The translations under genes and the position numbers were made by a program. This document shows, in pieces, positions 32,072-41,520 of a stretch of DNA of 64,000 bases. The DNA comes from Arthrobacter sp. N199823 (lineage in GTDB: Bacteria; Actinomycetota; Actinomycetes; Actinomycetales; Micrococcaceae), in assembly GCF_002929705.1 (NCBI RefSeq), contig NZ_PJIN01000009.1, forward strand, positions 62,001-126,000. Direction: 5' to 3'. Every line of letters begins with the position of its first letter. The stretch's first letter is position 1. Below the pieces are notes generated by a model, which saw only the letters and a program-made list of their open reading frames with translations, searched no databases and had not been told where the DNA came from.

Positions 32072-33886
32072 TTAGACCGGCTTCTTGCTCAGGTAGACTT
32101 CTTCCACCACGGCTTCAAAGTCCTTCATGACCTGGGCACGCTTGACCTTCAATGACGGGGTCAGGTGGCCTGAGGTCTCGGTGAAGTCCGAATCCACGAT
32201 CCTGAACTGCTTGATGGCCTCGGCGGCGGAGACCGTGGAGTTGGCCTTGTTCACCGCAGCTTGCACGGCAGCAATCACCGTGGCGTTTTTGGCAGCTTCG
32301 GCAACGGAGATTCCCGCAGGCAGGCCGTGAGCCTTACCCCACTGCGGCAAGGCGTCCTCGTCGATCGTGACGATGGCTGCAATGAACGGGCGCTGCTCGC
32401 CAATGACAACACACTGGGACACAATCGCGTCGGCCCGGATCTGGTCCTCCAACAAGGCTGGCACCACGTTTTTGCCGCCAGAGGTGACAATAATTTCTTT
32501 CTTGCGCCCAGTGATTTTCAGGAAGCCCTGCTCATCGAGTTCGCCAATGTCGCCAGTGCGGAACCAGCCATCGGTGAAGTTCTCGGCGGTGAGGTCATCG
32601 CGGCCAAAGTAGCCCTTCATGACACAGACGCCCTTGACGAGGATCTCGCCGTCGGCCGCAATCTTGACCGCGTTACCCGGGAGCGGGGCGCCCACAGTAC
32701 CGATCTTGATGTGTTCGGGCCGGTTGACGGTAATGGGGGCAGTGGTCTCGGTCAGGCCGTAACCCTCGAGGATCTGCAAGCCAATGCCCTGGAAGAAGTG
32801 GCCCAGCCGTTCACCCAACGGCCCACCGCCGGAGACCGCGTGGCGTACCTGGCCGCCCATGGCGTTACGGAGCTTGACGTAGACAAGCTTGTCGAACACA
32901 AAATGCTTGGCCTTGAGAACAATGCCAGCGCCACCGTCCTGGGTGGCGCGTGAGTACTCAATGGCAGTCTTGGTGGCAGCGGCAAAAATCTTGCCCTTGC
33001 CTTCGCCCTCGGCTTTCAAGGACGCGGAGTTGTACACCTTCTCAAAGACCCGCGGCACGGCCAAAATGAACGTGGGCTGGAAGCTCTGGAGGTCCGCCAA
33101 CAGGTTCTTAATGTCCGGTGTGTGGCCTACCTTGGCGCCGGCGGCCACAGCAAGAACGGAAATATAGCGGGCAAAAACGTGCGCCAGCGGCAAGAACATG
33201 ATGGTCTGCGATCCGGGCGGGACCACGCTTGCGCCCAGTACGGCACGAGCGTTTTCGCTGAGCTCCACGAAGTTGTGATGTGTCAGCATGCAACCCTTGG
33301 GCCGGCCGGTGGTGCCGGAGGTGTAAATGATGGTCGCCACGTCGTCCAGGCCGTTGGCCGTGCGAGCTGCCTCCAGAGTCTCATCGGTGACATCGCGCCC
33401 GGCGTCGCGCAAAACGTCCAGGCCGTCGCCTTCCAACTGCCAGACATGCTCCAATGTGGTCAGGTTCTCATTATGAGCGGCCTGCCGGATGATGTTTTCA
33501 TGTGATCCGGTCTCGGCGAAAATTGCCACGGCAGCTGAGTCGCCCAAGTTCCACGCCACCTGCGACGGGGACGAGGTCTCGTAGATCGGCACCGAGACGG
33601 CCCCGGCAAACCAGATGGCGAAGTCAACCAGCGACCATTCATACCGGGTCCGCGCCATAATGCCTACCCGGTCACCCACTTTGATGCCGGAGGCTATCAG
33701 GCCCTTGGCAATGGCGCTGACGTCGGCCAAGAATTCCTTCGCAGAAACATCCACCCACACATGGTCTTCATTGCGCTTTGAGAAAAGGGCCGGATTGGCA
33801 GCCAATTTTGCTTGGCGGAGCACAAAGTCGGTCGTATTCATGGTCCGGGGGCTGACTACTTTGGCCGGGACGGAAATCTCTTGCAC
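32072..33886 (-). CDS. Long-chain fatty-acid-CoA ligase
   Basis: A 604-residue AMP-forming acyl-CoA synthetase (FadD15-like) that activates fatty acids. The motifs are intact: ATP/AMP signature YTSGTTGRPKGCMLTH, GYGLTETTAPI, GWFRTGDIGELDEQGFLKITGRKKEIIVTSGGKNV, and the C-terminal catalytic lysine region. The GTG start at 33886 has AAGGAG 5 bases upstream. It is divergent from the ROK kinase gene. The mycobacterial counterpart lies in the same neighbourhood as aroG and plsC, so this marks the return to core genome after the eCIS. Confidence 0.95.
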   Translation of the reverse strand: MQEISVPAKVVSPRTMNTTDFVLRQAKLAANPALFSKRNEDHVWVDVSAKEFLADVSAIAKGLIASGIKVGDRVGIMARTRYEWSLVDFAIWFAGAVSVPIYETSSPSQVAWNLGDSAAVAIFAETGSHENIIRQAAHNENLTTLEHVWQLEGDGLDVLRDAGRDVTDETLEAARTANGLDDVATIIYTSGTTGRPKGCMLTHHNFVELSENARAVLGASVVPPGSQTIMFLPLAHVFARYISVLAVAAGAKVGHTPDIKNLLADLQSFQPTFILAVPRVFEKVYNSASLKAEGEGKGKIFAAATKTAIEYSRATQDGGAGIVLKAKHFVFDKLVYVKLRNAMGGQVRHAVSGGGPLGERLGHFFQGIGLQILEGYGLTETTAPITVNRPEHIKIGTVGAPLPGNAVKIAADGEILVKGVCVMKGYFGRDDLTAENFTDGWFRTGDIGELDEQGFLKITGRKKEIIVTSGGKNVVPALLEDQIRADAIVSQCVVIGEQRPFIAAIVTIDEDALPQWGKAHGLPAGISVAEAAKNATVIAAVQAAVNKANSTVSAAEAIKQFRIVDSDFTETSGHLTPSLKVKRAQVMKDFEAVVEEVYLSKKPV

Positions 33887-33964
33887 AATAGCTCCTTTGA
33901 TATGTGGGCCTGCGATCGTTTTGCTTCACTCTAGCCGCCAAGTGGGATATCCGCCGGGACCGCT

Positions 33965-33984
33965 ATGTTACCCGCTAGTAACAT
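33965..33984. promoter_or_regulatory. Palindromic operator candidate upstream of fadD
   Basis: ATGTTAC-N6-GTAACAT, a perfect 7-bp palindrome in the fadD/ROK divergent region and 79 bp before the fadD start. Such palindromes are typical TetR-family sites, and TetR regulators often control acyl-CoA ligases. The regulator is not in the window. Confidence 0.45.
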
Positions 33985-34010
33985 TATGTGTTTCAGCTCA
34001 CGTACGCAAT

Positions 34011-34045
34011 TTCAGCAGAGCGCATACCCTCGCTAGAATTTGGAG
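34011..34045 (+). promoter_or_regulatory. Promoter of the ROK kinase gene, probably leaderless
   Basis: TTCAGC (34011-34016), a 17-bp spacer and TAGAAT (34034-34039), then six bases to the ATG. The expected transcription start coincides with the start codon, so the mRNA is probably leaderless. Confidence 0.55.
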
Positions 34046-35041
34046 ATGTTCCCTCCAATTCCTGCCCGTACCCGGGCGTCCGTGGCTCCGCTGTCCCTTG
34101 GCATTGACATTGGCGGGACTAAAGTCGCCGCAGGCGTGGTGGATGCTCACGGCGTCATCCTCGAAGAAGTCCGGAGAGACACTCCCGGCCGTGATGCCCG
34201 CGCCGTAGAGGCCGTGATTGCGGAGTTGGTTCACGAGTTGGGGCGCCGGCATCCCATTGATGCCGTGGGTATCGGTGCTGCCGGCTGGATGGATCTTTCC
34301 GGCTCCCGAGTCGTCTTCAGCCCCCACCTGGCCTGGCGCGACGAGCCGCTGCGCGCAAACCTTGAGGCAATGTTGGCCCGTCCGGTCCTGGTGACTAACG
34401 ACGCCGATGCCGCAGCCTGGGCGGAATGGCGCTTTGGTGCGGGCCGGGACCGGGACAGAATGGTCATGTTGACCTTGGGTACTGGAATTGGTGGTGCCTT
34501 GGTGATTGATGGCCGTGTGGAACGCGGCAGTTTCGGCATGGCTGGAGAGTTCGGACATCAAATCATCATGCCCGGCGGTCACCGCTGCGAATGTGGAAAC
34601 CGGGGCTGCTGGGAGCAGTACGCCTCCGGAAATGCCTTGGGCCGCGAGGGCCGGGAATTGGCCCGCAAACATTCACCCATGGCGGCTGGCTTGCTGGCTG
34701 CGGCTCACGGCCGGCCCAAGGGCATCACCGGATCGGTGGTGACCGATCTAGCCTTACAGGGCGAAGCAACTGCCCAGGAACTGGTGGCCGAGGTGGGGGA
34801 GTGGCTCGGCCTGGGCATAGCCAACCTCGCCGCAGCACTGGATCCAGCCGTGTTCATCATTGGTGGCGGGCTCAGTGCTGCCGGTGATCTGCTGCTGGAG
34901 CCAGCACGCCGCGCGTACTTGCGGAATCTGACGGGCCGCGGTTACCGTCAGGAGGCGGTCATTGCGCAGGCGCAGCTGGGCCCGTCAGCGGGTCTCATTG
35001 GCGCTGCCGATCTTGCCAGAGAACAGTTGCGCCTCCACTAG
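34046..35041 (+). CDS. ROK-family sugar kinase (glucokinase-like)
   Basis: A 331-residue ROK kinase that phosphorylates glucose or a related sugar. It has SLGIDIGGTKVAAGVVD at the N-terminus, TNDADAAAWAEWRFGAGRD with the catalytic Asp, GTGIGGALV, and the zinc motif HRCECGNRGCWEQYASG with His179, Cys181, Cys183 and Cys188. ATG 34046 fits the -10 box spacing; a GTG 12 codons further in is an alternative. Substrate preference (glucose versus other hexoses) cannot be read from the sequence. Confidence 0.9.
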   Translation: MFPPIPARTRASVAPLSLGIDIGGTKVAAGVVDAHGVILEEVRRDTPGRDARAVEAVIAELVHELGRRHPIDAVGIGAAGWMDLSGSRVVFSPHLAWRDEPLRANLEAMLARPVLVTNDADAAAWAEWRFGAGRDRDRMVMLTLGTGIGGALVIDGRVERGSFGMAGEFGHQIIMPGGHRCECGNRGCWEQYASGNALGREGRELARKHSPMAAGLLAAAHGRPKGITGSVVTDLALQGEATAQELVAEVGEWLGLGIANLAAALDPAVFIIGGGLSAAGDLLLEPARRAYLRNLTGRGYRQEAVIAQAQLGPSAGLIGAADLAREQLRLH

Positions 35042-35089
35042 GAAGTACTGAGCATTATGGCCAAATCCCTCGCGTCGAGACGTTGATAG

Positions 35090-35737
35090 CTAGACGACGG
35101 CGCCATCTCCGCTGTCATGATCGCGGTGGTTGGGCAGGCGGTACAGCAGGTATCCAGTGCCGGCAATGAATGCCACAATGACGGCCATCACCAGCAGAGT
35201 GGGGATCTGACGCCAGAAGATCGCCGAAAAAACCAAGAAGAGCGGGGCGCCTGCCGCGCCGATCCAGGACATCATGATGGCAGGATCGGAATTACGCAGG
35301 CTGGGCAATTCCTCGGGGACAAAGCCTTCCTCATCATCGTCGGCTTCATAGTCGCGTGGCCCGAAGGAGATGAAGTCTTCCTCCGCGCCACCCAGCCCTG
35401 CGGGGTTGCGGCTATCCGCGGCAAGCTCTCGTGGGGCCGGCGCCTCTTGATCATGCCAGACACCCAAGGGGTCAAAGTCAATGACTGTCTTGGGTTCGGA
35501 GGCGCGGGGTTCGTTAACTCGCGGAACCACAGCGTCAGATGCCGCGGGGTGCGGAACAGGTGTGCCGCCGTCGTGCGCGTCTTTACCGTCGGTACTACCC
35601 TCAGCTTTACTATCCGCAGTGGGGCTCTGGTCCTCGAGGAACGCGTCGTCGGCCTCCTCTAAGCGGGCCACGAGATCCCGCCAGACATCGTCGTCGTCGC
35701 CGGTATGCGGCGTACCCGCGCCGGGGTCAGATTGCAT
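35090..35737 (-). CDS. Membrane protein of unknown function with acidic N-terminus
   Basis: A 215-residue protein. Residues 1-150 are strongly acidic and probably disordered. Two membrane segments follow (IMMSWIGAAGAPLFLVFSAIFW and IPTLLVMAVIVAFIAGTGYLLYRL), with a short basic/acidic end. GGAGG precedes ATG 35737. The preceding hydrolase gene ends 11 bp inside it, so the two are coupled. Function not recognised; I believe similar proteins occur near plsC in related actinobacteria. Confidence 0.75.
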   Translation of the reverse strand: MQSDPGAGTPHTGDDDDVWRDLVARLEEADDAFLEDQSPTADSKAEGSTDGKDAHDGGTPVPHPAASDAVVPRVNEPRASEPKTVIDFDPLGVWHDQEAPAPRELAADSRNPAGLGGAEEDFISFGPRDYEADDDEEGFVPEELPSLRNSDPAIMMSWIGAAGAPLFLVFSAIFWRQIPTLLVMAVIVAFIAGTGYLLYRLPNHRDHDSGDGAVV

Positions 35738-36470
35738 GGTGGGGCCTCCGAAAGAAATCTGCAGACTGGGAAAAGATCAAGGGTGCGTCATTGTCCATGG
35801 TGGCTACATGGTAGCTGTTTTCCAAGGGAACAACCTGGAGTTCGGAGCTGCCCAGATGAGCCTTGATGACGTCAATGCTGGAATCTGGCACCACATTGTC
35901 CACGGTGGATCGGAAAATCAGGGTGGGTGCGCTGACTTGGGGAAGCAGCTTCGTGGTGTCGCTAAAGAGCTGGCTGAGCTGGTGGACGGCTGCCACGGGT
36001 GTGCGGGTGTACGCGCCCTCGGAAATGCCGGGCATTTTGATGTCATCACCAATGGCAGGGACACTCTTGAGGACCCATTTCAGCAGTCCAGAATATTGCG
36101 CCCGTTTGTCACTAAATGTCAGCCCGGGATTGACCAAAGCAACACCCGCCACCGGGTGCAGGGCAGCAACCCGCAATGCCAGCGCGCCACCCATGGACAT
36201 GCCAGCAACAAACACCGTGTCGCAGCGGGCGCTCAACTCCAAGTAGGAGGCCTCAAAATCCCGGTACCAGTTCTGCCACGGGGTCTTGGCGAGATCCTGC
36301 CACGAGGTCCCGTGCCCCGCCAGAAGGGGCATGTTGACGGCGAATCCGGCCTCGGCCAAATAGTCGCTCCAGCCCTGCATGCTAACTGGTGAGCCGGTAA
36401 AACCATGGCACACGGCCACACCAACCCGGGCCAAGTCGCCGTGACCTTCGGAACGAAACGATTTCGCCAT
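35727..36470 (-). CDS. Alpha/beta hydrolase (monoacylglycerol lipase/carboxylesterase-like)
   Basis: A 247-residue serine hydrolase: oxyanion segment CHGFTGSP at 21-28, nucleophile elbow GMSMGG with Ser92, an Asp in FRSTVDNVVPDSS and the final His in NSYHVATMDND. This matches thermostable monoacylglycerol lipase/carboxylesterases acting on short or medium acyl esters. GGAGAGG lies before ATG 36470; the longer upstream frame is not needed. It is divergent from plsC, so a lipid-recycling role is plausible. Confidence 0.88.
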   Translation of the reverse strand: MAKSFRSEGHGDLARVGVAVCHGFTGSPVSMQGWSDYLAEAGFAVNMPLLAGHGTSWQDLAKTPWQNWYRDFEASYLELSARCDTVFVAGMSMGGALALRVAALHPVAGVALVNPGLTFSDKRAQYSGLLKWVLKSVPAIGDDIKMPGISEGAYTRTPVAAVHQLSQLFSDTTKLLPQVSAPTLIFRSTVDNVVPDSSIDVIKAHLGSSELQVVPLENSYHVATMDNDAPLIFSQSADFFRRPHHAI

Positions 36471-36649
36471 GGTTGTTTTCCTCTCCTGCCGGCCGCCGTG
36501 GCCGGAAACGTGTATGGCATTGCTGCGGAGCCGCTGCCACGAAATCTGTGATGCTGTCACTAGACTACTGTTGATACGTCCGCAGCGGGGGTACCGCAAT
36601 GACCTGAGACTGCTTGTTGGCCCGGAGCGTAATAGTAAGGAATACCACC

Positions 36650-37591
36650 GTGATTTATTGGGTACTGAAGAAGATATTTTTGGGCCCAGTATTGAAGGTA
36701 CTATTCCGGCCCTGGACTAAAGGCTTGGATAACCTGCCCATCGACGGACCGGCCGTTCTGGCCAGCAACCACTTGTCATTCTCGGACTCAATTTTTATGC
36801 CGTTGATGGTGCCTCGGCCCGTCGTGTTCTTGGCCAAAAGTGACTACTTCACCGGACGCGGCATCAAGGGTCGCCTGACCGCTGCCTTCTTCAAGCTCAC
36901 CAATCAGCTGCCCATGGACCGGTCCGGCGGCGCGGCATCGGCCAACTCATTGCAGACAGGTGTGGAAGTCCTCAACGGTGGCGGACTTCTGGGGATTTAC
37001 CCCGAAGGAACCCGCAGCCCCGACGGCCGCCTGTACCGAGGCAAGGTAGGTGTGGCCAAGCTCATCTTGACCGCCAACGTTCCCGTCATCCCGGTGGCCA
37101 TGATTGGCACCGACAAGGTCCAGCCCATTGGCCGGCGCATCCCCAGCATCCGCCGACTCGGCGTGATCTTTGGCGAACCTATGGATTTTAGTCGCTACCA
37201 GGGCATGGCTGATGACCGGTTCGTGCAACGCTCTGTGACAGATGAAATCATGTACGAGCTCATGCGACTCTCCGGCCAGGAGTACGTTGACTCCTACGCC
37301 TCCACCATCAAGGACAAGCTGGCCGCCGAGAAGTCGGCCAAGTCAGCCACTGCCAAGGATGGGGACTCAATCAAGACGGCTGCCGACGCCGTCCGCATTG
37401 AGCCCACCGCCATCCTTGCTCCGGGCGCCGTGACTGTCATTGGTGCCAAGAAGGCTGCGCCGGTTCCTGAAACGGGGGCCGAGGTTGAAGCTGTGGCAGG
37501 GGCCGAGGGAGCGGCGGAGCCCGCAGCAGATGCTGCCAGTGAATCGGCCGTTGAAGCGTCTCCCGGCGATCCCGAAGCCACCACGCGCTGA
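36650..37591 (+). CDS. 1-acyl-sn-glycerol-3-phosphate acyltransferase
   Basis: A 313-residue PlsC-family enzyme that acylates lysophosphatidic acid to phosphatidic acid. The NHLSFSDS motif has His41 and Asp46 (Hx4D), followed by IYPEGTRSPDGRLYRGKVGVAKL and VPVIPVAMIGTD. The last ~90 residues are an Ala/Glu-rich, probably disordered tail unusual for the enzyme core. GTG 36650, with AAGGAA upstream, is preferred to a TTG 12 codons earlier. Confidence 0.9.
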   Translation: MIYWVLKKIFLGPVLKVLFRPWTKGLDNLPIDGPAVLASNHLSFSDSIFMPLMVPRPVVFLAKSDYFTGRGIKGRLTAAFFKLTNQLPMDRSGGAASANSLQTGVEVLNGGGLLGIYPEGTRSPDGRLYRGKVGVAKLILTANVPVIPVAMIGTDKVQPIGRRIPSIRRLGVIFGEPMDFSRYQGMADDRFVQRSVTDEIMYELMRLSGQEYVDSYASTIKDKLAAEKSAKSATAKDGDSIKTAADAVRIEPTAILAPGAVTVIGAKKAAPVPETGAEVEAVAGAEGAAEPAADAASESAVEASPGDPEATTR

Positions 37592-37684
37592 TCGCTGTCC
37601 CTGCACTGATCACCGTCACTGATCTCTCGCAGCCGCGGCTCAAGGCCGAGCTTGCTCCTTTCGAAATCTCAGTGGCTGGACCGG

Positions 37685-37720
37685 TTCGCAGCTGTGCCCT
37701 TTCGGGGATAGGATTTAGCC
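37685..37720 (+). promoter_or_regulatory. Promoter of aroG, probably leaderless
   Basis: TTCGCA (37685-37690), 18-bp spacer, TAGGAT (37709-37714), then six bases to the GTG start. The arrangement is the same as at the ROK kinase and dinB genes. Confidence 0.5.
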
Positions 37721-39118
37721 GTGACTGATCTAACTTTGAACGCATCAAATGCACCCGCTGCCGGACTCTCCGTCCCCGGTGCTGCCGTCTACCCGGGCCT
37801 TGACGACTGGCGCGGCCTGCCGATTGCGCAGCAGCCCACCTGGTCCGAGTCTCCGTCCTTCGCCCCCACGGTCAAGGAACTCTCAGTCCTGCCTCCGCTA
37901 GTCTTTGCCGGCGAAGTGGATGTGCTGCGTTCCCGCCTGGCTCAGGCCTCCCAGGGCAAGGCATTCTTGCTGCAGGGCGGCGACTGCGCCGAGACCTTCG
38001 AGGCTGCCACTGCCGATAAGATCAGCGCCCGCGTCAAGACCATTCTTCAGATGGCAGTGGTGCTGACCTATGGCGCACAGCTGCCCGTCATCAAGATGGG
38101 GCGCATGGCCGGCCAGTTCGCCAAGCCGCGCTCCTCCAATGATGAAACGCGCGACGGCGTGACCCTCCCGGCCTACCGTGGAGACATCGTCAACGGCTTC
38201 GACTTCACCCCGGAGTCGCGTCAGCACGATCCCGCTCGCATGCTCAAGGCGTACCACACCTCAGCATCGACGCTGAATTTGATCCGCGCCTTCACACAGG
38301 GCGGCTTCGCAGATTTGCGCAGCGTCCACGAATGGAACCGCGGCTTCACCTCGAACCCGGCACACAGTCGCTACGAGCGCTTGGCCAAGGACATTGACAG
38401 TGCCATTAAGTTCATGGCCTCCTGCGGTGCCGACTTCGACGCCCTCAAGACAGTTGAATTCTTCGCCAGCCACGAAGCGCTGCTGCTGGATTACGAGCGC
38501 GCCCTGACCCGCATCGATTCTCGAACCGGCCTGCCGTACGACACCTCCGCACACTTCCTCTGGATCGGTGAGCGCACCCGCGATCTCGACCAGGCACACG
38601 TGGACTTCCTGTCCCGGGTTCGTAACCCGATCGGTGTCAAGCTTGGGCCCACCACGTCCCCGGACGACGCCCTGCGGCTGATTGAGAAGCTTGACCCGAA
38701 CCGCGAGCCCGGCCGCCTGACGTTCATTACCCGCATGGGTGCCACCAACATTCGCGAAAAGCTCCCGAACCTGGTCGAGAAGGTCACGGCCTCCGGCGCT
38801 CAGGTCCTGTGGGTCACCGATCCCATGCACGGCAACACCGTCACCTCGCCCAACGGCTACAAGACCCGCAACTTCGACGACGTCATTGACGAGGTGCGCG
38901 GCTTCTTCGAAGTTCACCAGGCACTGGGTACCATCCCGGGCGGTCTGCACGTGGAGATGACAGGTGACGATGTGGCTGAGTGCCTCGGCGGCGCCGATCC
39001 CGTCGATCAGGAAGCGTTCCTGACCGGCTACGAGTCGGTGTGTGACCCTCGCCTGAACCACAAGCAGTCCCTCGAAATGGCGTTCCTGGTTTCCGAGGCC
39101 CTGCGCCAGTCCAAGTAA
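37721..39118 (+). CDS. aroG: 3-deoxy-7-phosphoheptulonate synthase, class II
   Basis: A 465-residue class II DAHP synthase, the first step of the shikimate pathway (phosphoenolpyruvate plus erythrose 4-phosphate). It shows YPGLDDWRGLPIAQQPTW, LLQGGDCAETF with the metal-binding Cys89, KMGRMAGQFAKPRS, LWVTDPMHGNT and GGLHVEMTGDDVAECLGG. Length and sequence match the actinobacterial/plant-type family. In mycobacteria aroG likewise sits near pknL and plsC. Confidence 0.97.
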   Translation: MTDLTLNASNAPAAGLSVPGAAVYPGLDDWRGLPIAQQPTWSESPSFAPTVKELSVLPPLVFAGEVDVLRSRLAQASQGKAFLLQGGDCAETFEAATADKISARVKTILQMAVVLTYGAQLPVIKMGRMAGQFAKPRSSNDETRDGVTLPAYRGDIVNGFDFTPESRQHDPARMLKAYHTSASTLNLIRAFTQGGFADLRSVHEWNRGFTSNPAHSRYERLAKDIDSAIKFMASCGADFDALKTVEFFASHEALLLDYERALTRIDSRTGLPYDTSAHFLWIGERTRDLDQAHVDFLSRVRNPIGVKLGPTTSPDDALRLIEKLDPNREPGRLTFITRMGATNIREKLPNLVEKVTASGAQVLWVTDPMHGNTVTSPNGYKTRNFDDVIDEVRGFFEVHQALGTIPGGLHVEMTGDDVAECLGGADPVDQEAFLTGYESVCDPRLNHKQSLEMAFLVSEALRQSK

Positions 39119-39135
39119 CAGCTGTTTCACCCACC

Positions 39136-39176
39136 ACGGCGGCCCGCACCTTCAGCGCGAAGGGGCGGGCCGCCGT
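39136..39176. terminator. Strong hairpin terminator between aroG and the PASTA kinase gene
   Basis: A 12-bp perfect stem (ACGGCGGCCCGC with GCGGGCCGCCGT) continues, after one A/G mismatch, into CCTTC/GAAGG around AGCGC. It lies between converging genes and has a weak CTTTAA downstream on the plus strand. Confidence 0.8.
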
Positions 39177-39405
39177 CGTACTTTAAGCGTTTTCAGGCCC
39201 CGCCAGCCAATTTCCCTGCGATGGTCCTCGCCGAACCTCCCGCGAAAGTCCCTTCCAGCCTCGCGAAGATTCAGTAGTTGCTAATGTTTCTCGCGAACAT
39301 TAGTCACTACTGCATCCTCGCGGGCGGCGCGGGGCGCGAAGAGGGGGGGGGAGAGAGAAGGAAAGCGGGGCTAGGGTGAGGCAGAGCGGCGCCTGGAGGT
39401 GGGAC
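39177..39405. other. Noncoding spacer with inverted repeat and purine tract
   Basis: There is no gene here. It holds an imperfect inverted repeat (GTAGTTGCTAATGTT at 39274-39288 with a partner at 39295-39310, two mispaired positions), three TCGCGAA words and a purine-only run of about 30 bases with nine consecutive Gs (39343-39351). Confidence 0.6.
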
Positions 39406-41514
39406 TCAGATGACGCGAAGTGTTACTGTGCTGCCTTCGGGAGCTTCGCCACCCTGTGGGTCCTGGAAACGGACAGTGCCGAAGAATCCGCCCAGCAGAT
39501 TCTCCACCTTGACCTCAAAACCGAGCGCCTCGAGCTCACGTGTTGCCACACCGACCTGTTTGCCCACCAAATCCGGCACACTGACCATCTTGGGGCCCTT
39601 GGATATGGTGAGCGTGACCTTGCCGCCAGCGGTGAGCGTGCCACTATCTGGTGAGGCCGTGATGACCGATCCTGCCGGAACCGTGCGGCTGTTGACCTGC
39701 TCCGGGGAGATCACCGCCACCAGACCCAGGGACTTCAGCGCCGCCTCTGCGTCCGCCTGAGTCTTGCCCGTCAGAGCAGGCACCGGGATCGGTTTGGGGC
39801 CCTTGGAGACCACCAGGTTGACCTTGGTGTTGGCCCGGAACTCTTTCCCGGCTGCGGGATCCTGCTTGAGCACGACGCCGGCAGCCACCTTTTCGTCAAA
39901 CGCTTCAGTGAGTGTTCCTACGGCGAGCTGCGCGTCGGTGAGAGCCTTCTTGGCGCCGTCTTGTGGCATGCCCGTGACGTTGGGGACCTGATAGAGCACG
40001 GGGCCCAAGGAAATTTGGACGGTGACATTGTTGAACTTGCGGAGGGAACTGCCGGCCGTGGGGTCGGTGTCCACCACAAAACCGGCAGCCACCTTTTCGT
40101 CATAGATGTCCGTCGTGGAGGTCGCCTCAAAGCCTTCGGCGCGCAGCACACTCAAGGCCTGCTCCACACTTTTGTTGCCCACATCCGGGACGGTTGCCAA
40201 AGCACCCGGACCTAAGGCTAAGAACCAGCCGGCACCTGCTGCAAGAATGCCCAGCACTAGCACCAGCAGGATCCAGAGCACGGCTCGCCTGCGGGGATGC
40301 CGCGAACCAAGGGTCTTCTTCGGTGTGGCGGCCGCCTTGGCTTTTGCCTTGTTGGCCGCGGCAGCTTGGCGTTTGTTCAGGGGAGCCGCCGGGGCCTCGT
40401 CACTGACGGGGGGATAGCTGGAGGTGCCGATGTGAGCGGGCTGTGACGCCCCGGCGTCGTACGCGGAAGATGTGGGCTCCGCAAGGGCATACCGGTCACT
40501 GTGGGGATCCTCGGCATAGAGCTGGGGGGAGCGGGGCAGGACCGAGGTGGGAAACTGCGGGGCGGCCAGAACCGTGGTGTGGCTCTGATCAAAGGCCACC
40601 GTGTGGCTGGTTCCGGGAAGCTGGGGCTCGATGGCCGGCAGCGTGGCCGATCCGCCGGCATCAAGCTCGGCAGGAGTGAGCGAGGCACGGATGTGGCGCA
40701 GATCCTCCAGCAAGGCGGCGCCATTGGCCGGGCGGTGGTCCGGATCCTTCTCCGTCATGTAGCGGACCAATTCATCCATGACAGGGGGCAGGGCCGGAAT
40801 GTCGGCGGACGGGGCAGGCATCTCATCCTGAACGTGCGCCATGACCACAGCCACGGGAACCGTTCCACGGAAGGGCTGGTGGCCGGTGAGAAGTTCATAG
40901 AGCATGATGCCGGCAGAGTAAATGTCGCTGCGGGCATCGCCGCCTTCGCCGCGAGCCAGCTCGGGAGCAATGTAGGCAACAGTGCCAAAGAGCGTGCCGG
41001 TGTTGGTGGACGTGGTAACGGCTCGGGATAGCCCAAAGTCACCAATTTTGACCCAGCCTTGGTGGGAGATGAGGACATTCTCCGGCTTGACGTCGCGGTG
41101 CACCAGGCCAGCGCTGTGCGCGGCTGCGAGACCTGCGACGATGGGATCCAGTAAATCGAGTGCCTGGCGCGGGGTCAGCGCGCCCTGCCGCTCGATGACG
41201 TCTCGAAGCGTGTATCCGTCAATGAACTCGAAGACCAGGTAGGCGCACTCCGGGCCCACACCGTGATCGTGGATCTGCACCACATGGGGGTGGGACAGGC
41301 TGGCGGCGCTCTGGGCCTCCCGGCTGAGCCTGCCAATGAACGCGTTGTCGGTGGCAAGGTGTGGATGCAGGATCTTCAGCGCTATGTTGCGGTTGAGTCG
41401 CAGGTCCTTGGCCAGGTAGACGGTGGACATGCCGCCGTCAGCCACCTTGGATAGAACCAGGTAGCGGTTTTCGATTGTGGACCCGATTCGCGGGTCGGCA
41501 GACGCATCTTGCAC
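39406..41514 (-). CDS. Ser/Thr protein kinase with four PASTA repeats (PknL-like)
   Basis: A 702-residue membrane kinase. The cytosolic kinase domain (residues ~15-270) has VADGGMSTVYLA, ATP-binding Lys47, HRDVKPEN with Asp141, DFG with Asp159 and APE (YIAPELARG). A Pro/Ala/Ser-rich linker follows, then a single membrane span (VLWILLVLVLGILAAGAGWFLAL) and four extracellular PASTA domains that sense peptidoglycan/lipid II. The neighbourhood (aroG, Rv2175c-like gene, polyprenyl synthase) matches mycobacterial pknL, whose substrate is Rv2175c. Note that M. tuberculosis PknL, as I recall, lacks PASTA repeats. The GTG start at 41514 is six bases after TAAACT. Confidence 0.93.
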   Translation of the reverse strand: MQDASADPRIGSTIENRYLVLSKVADGGMSTVYLAKDLRLNRNIALKILHPHLATDNAFIGRLSREAQSAASLSHPHVVQIHDHGVGPECAYLVFEFIDGYTLRDVIERQGALTPRQALDLLDPIVAGLAAAHSAGLVHRDVKPENVLISHQGWVKIGDFGLSRAVTTSTNTGTLFGTVAYIAPELARGEGGDARSDIYSAGIMLYELLTGHQPFRGTVPVAVVMAHVQDEMPAPSADIPALPPVMDELVRYMTEKDPDHRPANGAALLEDLRHIRASLTPAELDAGGSATLPAIEPQLPGTSHTVAFDQSHTTVLAAPQFPTSVLPRSPQLYAEDPHSDRYALAEPTSSAYDAGASQPAHIGTSSYPPVSDEAPAAPLNKRQAAAANKAKAKAAATPKKTLGSRHPRRRAVLWILLVLVLGILAAGAGWFLALGPGALATVPDVGNKSVEQALSVLRAEGFEATSTTDIYDEKVAAGFVVDTDPTAGSSLRKFNNVTVQISLGPVLYQVPNVTGMPQDGAKKALTDAQLAVGTLTEAFDEKVAAGVVLKQDPAAGKEFRANTKVNLVVSKGPKPIPVPALTGKTQADAEAALKSLGLVAVISPEQVNSRTVPAGSVITASPDSGTLTAGGKVTLTISKGPKMVSVPDLVGKQVGVATRELEALGFEVKVENLLGGFFGTVRFQDPQGGEAPEGSTVTLRVI

Positions 41515-41520
41515 TCTTCA

